Source of the DNA: Bacillus aerolatus
GTDB taxonomy: Bacteria > Bacillota > Bacilli > Bacillales > Domibacillaceae
Assembly: GCF_009183655.1 (NCBI RefSeq)
Contig: NZ_WEIO01000004.1
Coordinates: 124,001 to 188,000 of the forward strand
Direction of reading: 5' to 3'
DNA: 64,000 nt
Numbering within the stretch: position 1 is the first letter of the stretch; every line of letters starts with the position of its first letter. A program made the position numbers and the translations under genes. Positions 1 through 8,563 of the stretch are shown piece by piece. Under the pieces are notes generated by a model. The model was given only the letters and a program-made list of their open reading frames with translations, ran no database searches and was not told the origin of the DNA.

Positions 1-79
1 CAGGGATTTTTACGAAGAAATCGGTGAAAAAGGCGGGAATGCCCGCGCGAAACAACGCGACAATGACGACGATAATTAA
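1..79 (+). CDS. KGG-repeat stress protein, C-terminal end (partial)
   Basis: The window opens inside an open frame that reads RDFYEEIGEKGGNARAKQ and ends with an acidic Asp/Asn tail before TAA at 77-79. The FYEEIGEKGG segment is the signature of the KGG/GsiB-type hydrophilic stress repeat found in Bacillus general stress proteins. Only the last 25 codons are present, so repeat number and start are unknown. A strong hairpin follows at once, which fits the end of a transcript. Confidence 0.7.
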   Translation, partial: RDFYEEIGEKGGNARAKQRDNDDDN

Positions 80-100
80 TTGATGCACGAAATGACCATA

Positions 101-131
101 AAAACGGCCCGATGAGCGCGGGCCGTTTTTC
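101..131. terminator. bidirectional rho-independent terminator
   Basis: The stem AAAACGGCCC / GGGCCGTTTT closes a short loop and is flanked by A and T runs on both sides. It can serve both the KGG gene (+) and the symporter gene (-), whose stop lies at 142. Confidence 0.85.
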
Positions 132-141
132 TATTTGAAAA

Positions 142-1722
142 TTATATAACTTTTTCTTGATGATGCTGACCTGTCTTTTCTGCTTCCTTTTTCGTAAGCA
201 GGCTCACAACGACAAAGACAATAGCCGAAAGCGGGAGCGCATAGATTAAAGGATCAACATGTGTCATCGGATAAGCGAACAATGTATCTTTGCCAAATAG
301 CGCTTTTGATAATCCAAGGACGGCTGCTTCTTTTTCATGCAGGAACAAAAACCCTAAAATACTGACCGCAAACCCAGTGACCATGCTCGCTTTTGCGCCT
401 GTTCTCGTTGAATTTTCCCAGAAAAACGCGCCGATCATTACCGGCAAAAAGCCAGCTGCACACATGCCAAACCAGAATGCTGTAGCCTGAGCAATCACAC
501 CACCCGGCAAGATATAAGATAAAATGACAGCTGCCACAATGCCGATCAGCACGCCAATACGCGATGCATCCATTCCGAATAGGTTTTTGACTCCGAAACT
601 CTTCAAAATATCCTGACCAAAAGCTGATCCTTGGAGGTGAATCAGCGAACTAATCGTTGATATAGCGGCCGACAGCAAGGTAAGTGTAAACAAATAGACA
701 AACCAGTCAGGCATTAAATGATTAATAAATGTCGGAATGACAAGGTCAACATTTCCTTTAGCAGCCTCTATCGAAAGCTGTCCTACTTTATCTTGAAAAT
801 ACAGGTTGCTAATTGGGCCGATCATGAAAGCGGCTCCAGTCATAAAGAAAATGAAGACACCGCCAACGATGACGGAACGGTACAACGCCTTATTGTTTTT
901 CACCGTCATAAACCGCATGGCAAGCTGCGGCTGTGCAAGCACCCCGATGCCGACACCCATAACGATCGTACTGACTAATGTCCACCAGATCGGGGACCCC
1001 AATTCAGGCATGGACGTCCAGCCCTGATGCCCTTGCTCTACTAAAGCTTTGGGAACTAAATCTTTCATGGCAGTTAATCCAGCATGTCCATCTATAACGC
1101 CTCCTACGGCCTTATAGCTCATGAATAAAAAGATCGACATCCCAATAAACATGACAACCGCCGCGAAAGCATCCGTATACATAACCGCTTTTATCCCACC
1201 GCTTAATACATAAAATCCGACTACAATCGCTAACACAAGGAGGGCAACGTTATAGTTCATTGACAGTGTTTCCTGAAGAAAACGGCCTCCTCCAACGAGT
1301 ACAATACTTGTATAAGCCGGCATAAAAACGAAAATGATGATGCCCGAAAACACCGTGATAAATTTTGATTGGTAGCGCTTTCCTAAAAGCTCGGCGAAAG
1401 TATAAGCTTCGAGCTGGGCAGACACTTTTCGAATACGGGTTCCGAAAAAGACGAATGAAACGAACACACCAAAAACGATATTTAAAAAGCAAAGCCACAA
1501 AAGGCCAAAGCCGTACAGTGAAGCTACGCCGCCAAAGCCAATTAATGAAGACGTACTAATAAAAGTCGCCCCGTAAGACAGCGCCATAACGGTCGGGTTA
1601 ATATCCCGCCCGCCGACTAAATAGTCAGCCTCTGATCTCGTCGTTTTATAACCGTAATACGCAAGCGCCGACATGATGCCCAAATAAAGCAACAGAATGG
1701 GAATTAATACAGCAAAGTTCAA
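142..1722 (-). CDS. Sodium:solute symporter (SSS family), probable HPA-cluster permease
   Basis: A 526-aa polytopic membrane protein of the solute:sodium symporter family, with about 13 hydrophobic segments and the usual SSS N-terminus (YLVGGRDINP after the first helix). It probably takes up an organic acid by Na+ symport. Its place at the end of the HPA-degradation genes suggests hydroxyphenylacetate or a related aromatic acid as substrate, but this rests on context only. The start is TTG at 1722, chosen because a GGAGAG ribosome site lies just upstream, overlapping the end of the small partner gene. It could be an acetate-type permease instead. Confidence 0.85.
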   Translation of the reverse strand: MNFAVLIPILLLYLGIMSALAYYGYKTTRSEADYLVGGRDINPTVMALSYGATFISTSSLIGFGGVASLYGFGLLWLCFLNIVFGVFVSFVFFGTRIRKVSAQLEAYTFAELLGKRYQSKFITVFSGIIIFVFMPAYTSIVLVGGGRFLQETLSMNYNVALLVLAIVVGFYVLSGGIKAVMYTDAFAAVVMFIGMSIFLFMSYKAVGGVIDGHAGLTAMKDLVPKALVEQGHQGWTSMPELGSPIWWTLVSTIVMGVGIGVLAQPQLAMRFMTVKNNKALYRSVIVGGVFIFFMTGAAFMIGPISNLYFQDKVGQLSIEAAKGNVDLVIPTFINHLMPDWFVYLFTLTLLSAAISTISSLIHLQGSAFGQDILKSFGVKNLFGMDASRIGVLIGIVAAVILSYILPGGVIAQATAFWFGMCAAGFLPVMIGAFFWENSTRTGAKASMVTGFAVSILGFLFLHEKEAAVLGLSKALFGKDTLFAYPMTHVDPLIYALPLSAIVFVVVSLLTKKEAEKTGQHHQEKVI

Positions 1723-1727
1723 TCAAA

Positions 1728-1844
1728 TCACTCTCCTTCTTCTCCGCGATTCCACATAATTAGCCCGAAGATGATACAACCGATCATAGATAAAATGGTA
1801 CCAATCCACGCAAAGGAAATAATTGGATCTTCCATTCCGAACAT
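1728..1844 (-). CDS. Small single-helix symporter accessory protein (38 aa)
   Basis: The ORF begins MFGMEDPIISFAWIGTILS and is 38 aa long: a short polar start, one membrane helix and a charged tail (NRGEEGE). Its stop lies 5 bases before the TTG start of the symporter, and its own start is preceded by GGCGGGAGGCG. Very small one-helix partners encoded directly in front of SSS permeases are a known arrangement in Bacillaceae. It probably stabilises or assists the symporter in the membrane. Confidence 0.8.
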   Translation of the reverse strand: MFGMEDPIISFAWIGTILSMIGCIIFGLIMWNRGEEGE

Positions 1845-2202
1845 TGTGAACGCCTCCCGCCTGTTATAAATCATTTCTTTACTCATTCTATTTTCTTACA
1901 TACCGTAAAATGGCTCTCTAGAAATCCCCCTTTCAGATTAATAGACCCTCATAATTTTCGTTAAATTCAAAATTATCAATCTACTTAAAATAATACATTT
2001 TTCAAGAAGAAAAGTATATCACTTTTTTTAATTTTCGTGAAAGTTCGTTATATTCCACAAACAAGGGGTACATTCATCAAGTCAGCAAATGGGCATCTAT
2101 TAATAATTGATAAAAAAACCTTTTTAAAGAAATGAAAATCATCCATAACAAAAGTCTTCTTTGAAAGAAGACTTTTGTTATAGGACAGCTTGAATCACTT
2201 TA
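1845..2202. other. Intergenic region, no gene seen
   Basis: An AT-rich stretch between hpaF and the symporter pair. Apart from the hairpin at 2146-2180, I see no ORF with a ribosome site. The symporter pair may have its own promoter here, but no clear -35/-10 pair stands out. Confidence 0.5.
2146..2180. terminator. Long perfect inverted repeat, terminator-like, after hpaF
   Basis: A 17-base arm that begins TAACAAAAGTCTTC is repeated in inverted form around a single central base. It lies 22 bases beyond the hpaF stop on the minus strand. The arm contains A/T runs that can supply the U tract. It probably ends the hpa operon and separates it from the symporter pair. Confidence 0.7.
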
Positions 2203-2598
2203 TTAAGTAAGTGTTTTTTTGTACCGTGCATGGATATTATTTTGCTTATATGTGCCTGCTTCGCTGAACTCAATCAATTCCATCGAAAGCGCCAAATATC
2301 GTTTAGCGAAAAGGGCGGCGAAGTGGTCTTTTATAATCTCAAACAGCTCATCGCACGCGGCTTCTTTATCCGCTTCCGAACGGCCGGCGCCGATCTTCAA
2401 CACAGCATGGACGAACGCATCGTCCTCTGTACCATCGGCTACGCGGTAATCATGGAGTTCGATTGCTCTAGAGCGGATGCCTCCAATTGGAAACACGTCG
2501 CTTCTGGAAATGAGAGATTGATTGATCTTTTCAAGCAAGGCGGGAATGTTCGCCTCCGATTTGATATTATCTGTGTATTCAATAATGAAATGCGGCAC
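2203..2598 (-). CDS. hpaF: 5-carboxymethyl-2-hydroxymuconate delta-isomerase
   Basis: A 131-aa protein of the CHMI family (tautomerase superfamily). It starts Met-Pro, so the catalytic N-terminal proline typical of the superfamily is exposed after Met removal. The motif PHFIIEYTDNI and the block GIRSRAIELHDYRVADG match the family. It isomerises 5-carboxymethyl-2-hydroxymuconate in homoprotocatechuate meta-cleavage. It is the last gene of the hpa operon, 18 bases after the hpaG C-terminal-type gene. Confidence 0.93.
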   Translation of the reverse strand: MPHFIIEYTDNIKSEANIPALLEKINQSLISRSDVFPIGGIRSRAIELHDYRVADGTEDDAFVHAVLKIGAGRSEADKEAACDELFEIIKDHFAALFAKRYLALSMELIEFSEAGTYKQNNIHARYKKTLT

Positions 2599-2616
2599 GT
2601 CTTTGTTCCTCCCTTT

Positions 2617-3411
2617 TTATGTTGTCAATTTGGACGCTTCTTCTTTGGAAGAGGAGCGAATGGAAAACGTATCATCACCAGCGATTGTGTTCACGAGGCG
2701 GCCGATGCCTTCAACTTCCGTAATAACTTCATCGCCGACTTTCGTGTCCACCGATCCTTTTGGCGTACCTGTTAAAATAATATCTCCTTCATTCAGTGTC
2801 ATGAAGCTGCTCAAGTATTCAATCAAGTAAGGAATATCAAACACCATGTCTTTCGTGTTTCCTTCTTGAGTTACTTCGCCATTTACATATGTTTTCAACG
2901 TTAAATTCATCGGATCTTTAATATCTTCTGCATCGACGAACCACGGGCCAATCGGCGTGCACGTATCGCGGTTTTTCACACGCAAGTTCGGACGGTAATA
3001 GTTTTCTAAATAGTCGCGGATGGCATAATCGTTGGCGACCGTGTAACCAGATACATAGTCATACGCCTCTTCCCGTTTCACGTTGCGTGCCGGACGGCCA
3101 ATGACGACAGCCAGCTCACACTCATAATGCATGTACTCGACATCCGCCGGACGGCGTGTTTCTGCCCGGTGACCGATAAACGTATTCGGGCCTTTTAAAA
3201 AGACGAGCGGTTCTTCCGGCGCCTTAAATGCCAGCTCTGCCGCGTGGTCCGCATAATTCAAACCGAGGGCGAAAACGGTGCGCGGTTCGACCGGCGGCAG
3301 CCAGACTACTTCTTGTTCTTCAACCATTCGGCCATCATTTAACTGCAGACGTCCGTCTTTTTCCACCGCTTCGTGAATGGCTCCTGCGTAAGCGACTCTT
3401 GCTCGTTTCAT
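2617..3411 (-). CDS. hpaG: HpaG C-terminal-type subunit (decarboxylase/isomerase, FAH fold)
   Basis: A 264-aa protein of the fumarylacetoacetate hydrolase superfamily. It matches the C-terminal half of the fused E. coli HpaG, with FALGLNYADHAAEL, the metal-ligand block EYMHYECELAVVIG and DYLENYYRPNLRVK. In enteric bacteria one polypeptide carries two such domains, which decarboxylate and isomerise the tricarboxylate intermediate. Here the halves are separate genes with overlapping stop and start at 3411, which implies translational coupling and a heteromeric enzyme. Confidence 0.9.
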   Translation of the reverse strand: MKRARVAYAGAIHEAVEKDGRLQLNDGRMVEEQEVVWLPPVEPRTVFALGLNYADHAAELAFKAPEEPLVFLKGPNTFIGHRAETRRPADVEYMHYECELAVVIGRPARNVKREEAYDYVSGYTVANDYAIRDYLENYYRPNLRVKNRDTCTPIGPWFVDAEDIKDPMNLTLKTYVNGEVTQEGNTKDMVFDIPYLIEYLSSFMTLNEGDIILTGTPKGSVDTKVGDEVITEVEGIGRLVNTIAGDDTFSIRSSSKEEASKLTT

Positions 3412-4199
3412 TAGAATCCCCCTCCTGCTAATTCATTTTCACGTACCACTTTATTCTCTAAACAACCAACTCCGTCAATTTCGATACGGACTTCGTCTCC
3501 TGCTTTTGCGAGCGGTGCATTCTCCGGCACACCGACAAGCAGCGTATCACCGGCATTCAGCGTCATAAAGTCTGTCACATCTGCAATGAGCTTCGCGACA
3601 GGCCGGATCAGATTAGCGGTTGTGTTTTCCTGGCGCAATTCGCCGTTAATGAATACACGTGTAATTAATGAATCAGGGTTGTCGACTTCCTCGCGGTTAA
3701 CGACCCATGGACCGACCGGACAAAAGCCGTCACGCGCTTTTTGCTTAATAGCCGGGCGATAGACGCTCGCGTGCGGAATACTGACATCATTGACGACTGT
3801 ATAGCCGGCCACATATTCAAGCGCTTCTTCTTCACTTACCCGTGTCGCCGTGCGGCCAATGACAACACCGAGCGCCGCGCCGATTTCAAGCTCTGATACA
3901 CCTTCCGGCAGCGGAATCGGCAGGCTGTGGCTGTTGATTGTGTTCGCCGGTTTAATATAAAGAATCGGTGCTTTGGGTGCTGCCTTGTAAGGGGCTTCAT
4001 TGACTTCCCCACCGAGCGCTTCAAGGGCTCCTTTATAATTTAAAAGCGTGCCGTAAATAGTACCCGACACTGGAGCATCAAAAGCGAGCTCGTTCAGCCC
4101 AAGCTGATTGCCGTTTTTTTCAACGACACCTTCTGCTGCTCTTACGTTCACTTCATCTGATTGCGGCACGCCGCGAAATTTCACTTTTGCTTTTAACAA
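3411..4199 (-). CDS. hpaG: HpaG N-terminal-type subunit (FAH fold)
   Basis: A 262-aa FAH-superfamily protein matching the N-terminal half of fused HpaG (SPYKA-like NEAPYKAAPKAP, then FCPVGPWVV). At the position where the partner has the acidic ligand cluster HYECE, this one has LEIGAALGVVIG, so it keeps only part of the metal site. It may be the less active subunit. The HpaH hydratase belongs to the same superfamily, but this sequence follows HpaG, not HpaH. It shares one base with the next gene. Confidence 0.87.
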   Translation of the reverse strand: MLKAKVKFRGVPQSDEVNVRAAEGVVEKNGNQLGLNELAFDAPVSGTIYGTLLNYKGALEALGGEVNEAPYKAAPKAPILYIKPANTINSHSLPIPLPEGVSELEIGAALGVVIGRTATRVSEEEALEYVAGYTVVNDVSIPHASVYRPAIKQKARDGFCPVGPWVVNREEVDNPDSLITRVFINGELRQENTTANLIRPVAKLIADVTDFMTLNAGDTLLVGVPENAPLAKAGDEVRIEIDGVGCLENKVVRENELAGGGF

Positions 4200-4285
4200 G
4201 CTACCCCACTCCTTTTTCCTTTAACGATGAAAGGGGAGGCAGAAAACCGCTCCCCAGGATTTATACTTAATTTCATCAGCGTCTA

Positions 4286-5191
4286 TTAAATGACAAGTTC
4301 ATCTCTTTGCATGTAATCATTCATTCCAGATGATTCACTCAGCTTGCCATACAAATACTTTTTCCATTTAATCGTTATTTGTTTTCCTTGCGTTTCGGCA
4401 AAGCAGTTTTGTAATTGAACTAATAACGATGGTTTCCGGTCCGCTACAGACATTTGGTGGCAAATCCCGCTGTACACCCTTCCGTCCATTTCCACTTCCA
4501 CACGGTACACTCCGAGTTTTGGAAACCGGTAATTTTCGCTAGTATCCACTTTAATAAATTGATGGTTTTTATAAAACAAGGAGTTTTGTTTGACCTCTCC
4601 TCTTACTTCATAGAAGCAGCCTAACAAACCGGGAACCGTCTCCACTTTTCCAGCGGACAGCAGTTCGCGGATCGCCGTGGAGCTGATTTTCTCTTCGTGC
4701 TGTTCGATTTTTCGGATCGTGGTCACGTCAAACTTTCCGCGCCCGGCTTCAGTGAGCGTTTCCATGTTACCTTTTCCTTTATGGCCATAGTGATAATCAA
4801 AACCGGCCACCACATGCTTGCATTGCAAACTAATAATATAGTGCTGAATAAAGTCTTCAGGGGAAAGTCGTGCAAAGTCAGGAGTGAATTTTACGATGAA
4901 CAATTGATCCACGCCCAGCTCCCGGAAGCGCTCTTCTTTCACAGGCAGCGGTGTTAAATACGTCATCGGCTCCCGGTCCGGAAAGATGACATCTCTTGGA
5001 TGAGGGTAAAAAGTCATCACGCTGAACTTACACCCTTTTTGTCTCGCTGCTTCTTTTGCTGCTTCAAGAATTCCCCGATGTCCGACATGGACACCATCGA
5101 AAAAGCCGAGCGCCAGCACACAAGGCGCTGATTCAACAGTTGCTTGCATGGAGTTTGAATGTTCAATGTAAATCGTTTCCATCAGTTGCAC
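4286..5191 (-). CDS. FAD synthetase (RibF-type adenylyltransferase with degenerate flavokinase domain)
   Basis: A 301-aa protein. Residues about 25-180 form a RibF-type nucleotidyl transferase: GFFDGVHVGHRGIL carries the HxGH-like ATP site and ISSTAIRELL the second nucleotide-binding motif. Residues about 185-285 align with the riboflavin kinase domain, but the GxPTAN nucleotide/Mg motif and the later acidic motif are missing, so kinase activity is doubtful. The likely role is FMN + ATP to FAD. Placed 17 bases from hpaC inside the hpa operon, it probably raises FAD supply for the HpaB/HpaC monooxygenase. A general RibF/RibC should exist elsewhere. Confidence 0.82.
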   Translation of the reverse strand: MQLMETIYIEHSNSMQATVESAPCVLALGFFDGVHVGHRGILEAAKEAARQKGCKFSVMTFYPHPRDVIFPDREPMTYLTPLPVKEERFRELGVDQLFIVKFTPDFARLSPEDFIQHYIISLQCKHVVAGFDYHYGHKGKGNMETLTEAGRGKFDVTTIRKIEQHEEKISSTAIRELLSAGKVETVPGLLGCFYEVRGEVKQNSLFYKNHQFIKVDTSENYRFPKLGVYRVEVEMDGRVYSGICHQMSVADRKPSLLVQLQNCFAETQGKQITIKWKKYLYGKLSESSGMNDYMQRDELVI

Positions 5192-5208
5192 GTCCCCTTT
5201 CTTATTAT

Positions 5209-5685
5209 TTAAGTAAGCTGGCGGTCGACGATCTTGCCGTATTTTCCTTCAAAAAATGTGAGCGGCGTGCCTTCACGAAGAATGATGTCCTGCACTTCAC
5301 CAATGAAGAGCGTATGGTCCCCAGCTACTTGCTTGGAATACACTTTGCAGACAATGTTAGCCAGAGCATCTTTCACAACCGGCACATCTTGAATGCGGTC
5401 AAAATCCGCCTCGCGTTTTTCCTTGATTTGTCCCGCGAACAACATCGATACTTCCTGTTGCTCTTCTGCTAAAATATTAACGGCAAAAGTGCCGGATTCA
5501 TTGATTTTATCGAGCATTTTTGCTTTTTCGCCAATCGAGATCACAACGAGTTTCGGATTGAGAGACACAGACATGAAGGCGTTTGCCGTCATGCCATGTG
5601 CTTCTCCGTCCAACTCGGTCGTAATCACCGTGACGCCTGTCGCAAATTTCCCCATTGCATTTCGAAATAAACGATCATCCATCAT
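5209..5685 (-). CDS. hpaC: Flavin reductase component of 4-HPA 3-monooxygenase
   Basis: A 158-aa protein of the flavin-reductase-like (HpaC/PheA2) family. The N-terminus MGKFATGVTVITTELDGEAHGMTANAF and the later GDHTLFIGEV are diagnostic. It reduces FAD with NAD(P)H and hands the reduced flavin to HpaB. It lies 39 bases after hpaD and just before the FAD synthetase gene. A second member of the family lies at 19517-20020 outside this operon. Confidence 0.9.
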   Translation of the reverse strand: MMDDRLFRNAMGKFATGVTVITTELDGEAHGMTANAFMSVSLNPKLVVISIGEKAKMLDKINESGTFAVNILAEEQQEVSMLFAGQIKEKREADFDRIQDVPVVKDALANIVCKVYSKQVAGDHTLFIGEVQDIILREGTPLTFFEGKYGKIVDRQLT

Positions 5686-5724
5686 AGATTCCTCCCGTTG
5701 TTCTATTTTTATGGGACTACCGTG

Positions 5725-6708
5725 TTAAATAATAAACTCAGGCTTCTTTTGCTCAAGCTTCGCTGCTTCCGTTTGAATTTCTTCTCCTGTTTCAATATCA
5801 AGGAAAGGAGATGTTTCATTAAACCAGCTGTCCGGCGCTTTTGCTCCCCAGAACGTTTGGCGTCTTGGGTCATTTAACTCCCAGCGAACCGGTTCGAAAT
5901 CAGGGTCACTTGTTAAGTAGTCACCGTTGTATAGCTCAATGCGGTGGCCATCCGGATCTCTTAAGTATAAGAAGAAGGCATTGGACAAGCCGTGGCGGCC
6001 TGGTCCGCGTTCAATATTTTCCGCATAGCCGAGTGAAGCAAGCACGTCACAGCAGTTAATCAATGCTAACGGATCCGGCAGCCAGTAAGCAAAGTGGTGA
6101 AGACGAGGGCCTTCCCCGTTCATGAACGCTTGGTCATGAACGGTCGGCTTACGGTGCAGCCACGCCGCCCAAATGCGGTCATCTTCCGTCGCTGTGTACT
6201 CAGAGCAGGCAAAGCCTAGTTCATTAATGAAGAAATCGTACGCTTTTTCTACATCCGACACGGAGCAGTTTACATGGTCGATGCGCTGGATTCTCGCGCC
6301 TCTATACAAGTCATAGCGCTGGATCAAACGTTCTGCTTTCTCCATTTTGCAGAAGAATTCAAGCGGCATTCCGGATACATCATGCACGTGCAATGCGCGG
6401 CCAAGAGCATGCTGTGTTCCTTCTTCAAGCCATTTTGTTTTCAAACCTTTTGACTGGAAAAACTCCGCGAGCTTATCAAGATCCTCTTCTTTTTCCACTT
6501 TGTAGCCGAGTGCGTGAACACCAATTTTATCTGACTTCTTCAAAACTAAACTGTGGTGGACATGTTCTTCCAACCCTCTCAAGTAAATGCAGTTATCCTT
6601 GCTTTCTGTTTCGATCATGCCTAAAGCGTCAACATAAAACTTTCTTGAACGGTCGAGATCCTTTACGTTGATGACTGTTCTCGCAATTCGGATGATGTTA
6701 AAATCCAT
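5725..6708 (-). CDS. hpaD: 3,4-dihydroxyphenylacetate 2,3-dioxygenase (extradiol, VOC fold)
   Basis: A 327-aa type I extradiol dioxygenase with two VOC-domain repeats. The metal ligands are visible as His145 (RIDHVNCSV), His204 or His205 (RLHHFAYWL) and Glu258 (HRIELYNGDY), the pattern of the Brevibacterium/Arthrobacter Fe/Mn homoprotocatechuate dioxygenases. The substrate-site block ERGPGRHGLSNAFFLYLRD is also present. It opens the ring of homoprotocatechuate next to the hydroxyls, giving the 5-carboxymethyl-2-hydroxymuconic semialdehyde used by HpaE. Confidence 0.95.
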   Translation of the reverse strand: MDFNIIRIARTVINVKDLDRSRKFYVDALGMIETESKDNCIYLRGLEEHVHHSLVLKKSDKIGVHALGYKVEKEEDLDKLAEFFQSKGLKTKWLEEGTQHALGRALHVHDVSGMPLEFFCKMEKAERLIQRYDLYRGARIQRIDHVNCSVSDVEKAYDFFINELGFACSEYTATEDDRIWAAWLHRKPTVHDQAFMNGEGPRLHHFAYWLPDPLALINCCDVLASLGYAENIERGPGRHGLSNAFFLYLRDPDGHRIELYNGDYLTSDPDFEPVRWELNDPRRQTFWGAKAPDSWFNETSPFLDIETGEEIQTEAAKLEQKKPEFII

Positions 6709-6737
6709 TGCCCTTGCCTCCCTTTTCTTTTAAAAAA

Positions 6738-8210
6738 TTAATTATTTTTAACGAGTTTTTCTGAACGGTCTAAAAATTCTTTTACGCGGTCTACGTATTC
6801 TTGCTTGTCATAACCGTTATATAAGGCGCTTGCCATTCTGACCGGATCTCCGAAGAAGAAACGCTCATACAATGTTTGTCTCGTACCAAATGCGCTCATG
6901 CACACATCCCATGCCAGACGATACAACTTCACGCGATCGTACGCGCTGCCTGTAGCCGATTGCAAATATTTGTCGAGGTCCGGACGGATGTCCGAATTGA
7001 AGTCAGCTTCGTTCGGAATCGCCATTAAGCCGCTCGCTCCAAGCAATTGCATGATTTCACTGAAGCGTGGATAAATTTTTGGATAGTAGTGACGGGCGAT
7101 GTTCAACGGCGTAAAATCAGGCGTCATGATACCCCACTTATCGATTTTCGCGTTCGCTTCCGATGCCGTTACATACGCTTTCACCGTTTCAAGTGCCATA
7201 ATAACTTCAGATACTTTCTCCTGTACGTGCTGGAACTGGCCAATGTTGATTGTTTCTACCATCAATTGGACTAAACCGAGAATAAATTCTGTTTTTGCAA
7301 CGTTTTTCGAGACGACTTGGTGGGTCATGTGAACAACGGCATTACTTTCGTTGTAAGCCTGGTTACAAACGCCAACGTCTCCGAGTGCAAATACGCGATC
7401 CCAAGGAACAACAACATCATCAAAGACAACGATCGTATCCATTTCCTCAAAGCGTGATCCTAGTGGATGGTCGAAATTGGATTTACCGTAATCGAATGAT
7501 TCGCGGCAAATGAATTTCAATCCTGGCGTATTATTCGGAATCGAGAAAGCGTAAGCGTATGGGTTTTCTTCTTCTGACTGCTTTAACAGCGTGGAAGGGA
7601 ATACCATGATTTCATCTGTAATTCCGCCTTGAGTAGCGAGCAGGCGCGCACCTTTGATGACGACTCCTTCAGATGTCTTTTCCTTAATGCGGGCCGCAAT
7701 ATACGGATCCGGTAACTGCGCTGAATTCACGCCGCGGTTTACTTGCGGCTGGATAAGTGTATGAGTTAAAGATAGGTCGTTCTCACGGCAGTACTCATAA
7801 TATTTCGCCATATTTTGACCGTAAAACGGATCTTGTTTACCAAACATTTCGGAAGCCGTTCCGTAAGCCATCATACCGACGTTAATGTAATCCGGGGAAC
7901 GCCCCATCATCCCATTGTTGTGTCTTGCCCACTCTTGCATCATTTTACGGCGCATCGCCAAATCTTCTTTCGTCTTCGGCTGAATGAAAGAAGTACCGAC
8001 ACGGTCACCTGATGTTGGCGATTCATACGTCATAAACTCTTTCTTTGCTGGATCGTGCTGCATATCATACAGCTCAGCCTGCGTTTTCATAACCCCTTTA
8101 AAAGCCGCATGCTCAGAAATCTTTCCTGTAACCTGCTCTCCGTTAATCCACACATTCGCTTGCGCTTGATCGACTCTATCGATGTATTCCTTACCTGTTT
8201 TAGCTGGCAT
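6738..8210 (-). CDS. hpaB: 4-hydroxyphenylacetate 3-monooxygenase, oxygenase component
   Basis: A 490-aa flavin-dependent hydroxylase of the HpaB/PvcC family (acyl-CoA dehydrogenase-like fold), close to the usual length of about 480-520. Landmarks are RSPDYINVGMMAYGTAS, LTHTLIQPQVNRG and PWDRVFALGDVGVCN. It uses reduced FAD from HpaC and O2 to convert 4-HPA to 3,4-dihydroxyphenylacetate in the cytoplasm. It heads the tight hpaB-D-C-FAD synthetase-G-G-F run; a repeat-rich gap separates it from hpaE. Confidence 0.95.
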   Translation of the reverse strand: MPAKTGKEYIDRVDQAQANVWINGEQVTGKISEHAAFKGVMKTQAELYDMQHDPAKKEFMTYESPTSGDRVGTSFIQPKTKEDLAMRRKMMQEWARHNNGMMGRSPDYINVGMMAYGTASEMFGKQDPFYGQNMAKYYEYCRENDLSLTHTLIQPQVNRGVNSAQLPDPYIAARIKEKTSEGVVIKGARLLATQGGITDEIMVFPSTLLKQSEEENPYAYAFSIPNNTPGLKFICRESFDYGKSNFDHPLGSRFEEMDTIVVFDDVVVPWDRVFALGDVGVCNQAYNESNAVVHMTHQVVSKNVAKTEFILGLVQLMVETINIGQFQHVQEKVSEVIMALETVKAYVTASEANAKIDKWGIMTPDFTPLNIARHYYPKIYPRFSEIMQLLGASGLMAIPNEADFNSDIRPDLDKYLQSATGSAYDRVKLYRLAWDVCMSAFGTRQTLYERFFFGDPVRMASALYNGYDKQEYVDRVKEFLDRSEKLVKNN

Positions 8211-8220
8211 ATCATTCTCT

Positions 8221-8546
8221 CCTTTTCTATTAAATGCGGAAGTGCCTCGTCAGCCCCGACAAGCAAATGTTCTTTTCCAAAAGAAGTTGTTCTTTGACTT
8301 CATTTGGAAAAGGTTATTTGACCTCGAGGGGCTAGGCGCTGCAGCTGGATAGTTTTAAAAGCGAGGCGACCGCCTAGGTGCGACAAGCATAAGATGATCT
8401 GCGAGGAGGCAGCTTTTCAGCCACCACAGCAGAACAACTTATGACCTCGAGCACCTGGGAGCCGCAGCTAGATAGTTTTCTTAAATGCGGAAGCGGTCAT
8501 TCAAACTCGACTTATAACCTCAAGCCGCCAGCGCCTCCAACTGATT
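8221..8546. repeat. Tandem, degenerate Bacillaceae intergenic repeat units (three)
   Basis: Three related units can be read in a row. The first runs from TTAAATGCGGAAGTGCC to GCTGCAGCTGGATAG, the second from GCGAGGCGACCGCC to GCCGCAGCTAGATAG, and the third starts TTAAATGCGGAAGCGG and ends near GCCAGCGCCTCCAACTG. Each holds a CCCCGACAAGCA or GTGCGACAAGCA box and a GACCTCGAG box around an internal hairpin. I recognise the type as a dispersed structured repeat of Bacillus-like genomes. It fills the whole gap between hpaE and hpaB; there is no gene here. Confidence 0.6.
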
Positions 8547-8563
8547 ATTACTGAATATTCTGT

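Noticed and set aside
3411-4199. HpaH hydratase
   Set aside because: It belongs to the same FAH superfamily, but the sequence follows the N-terminal half of enteric HpaG and lacks the N-terminal region typical of HpaH.
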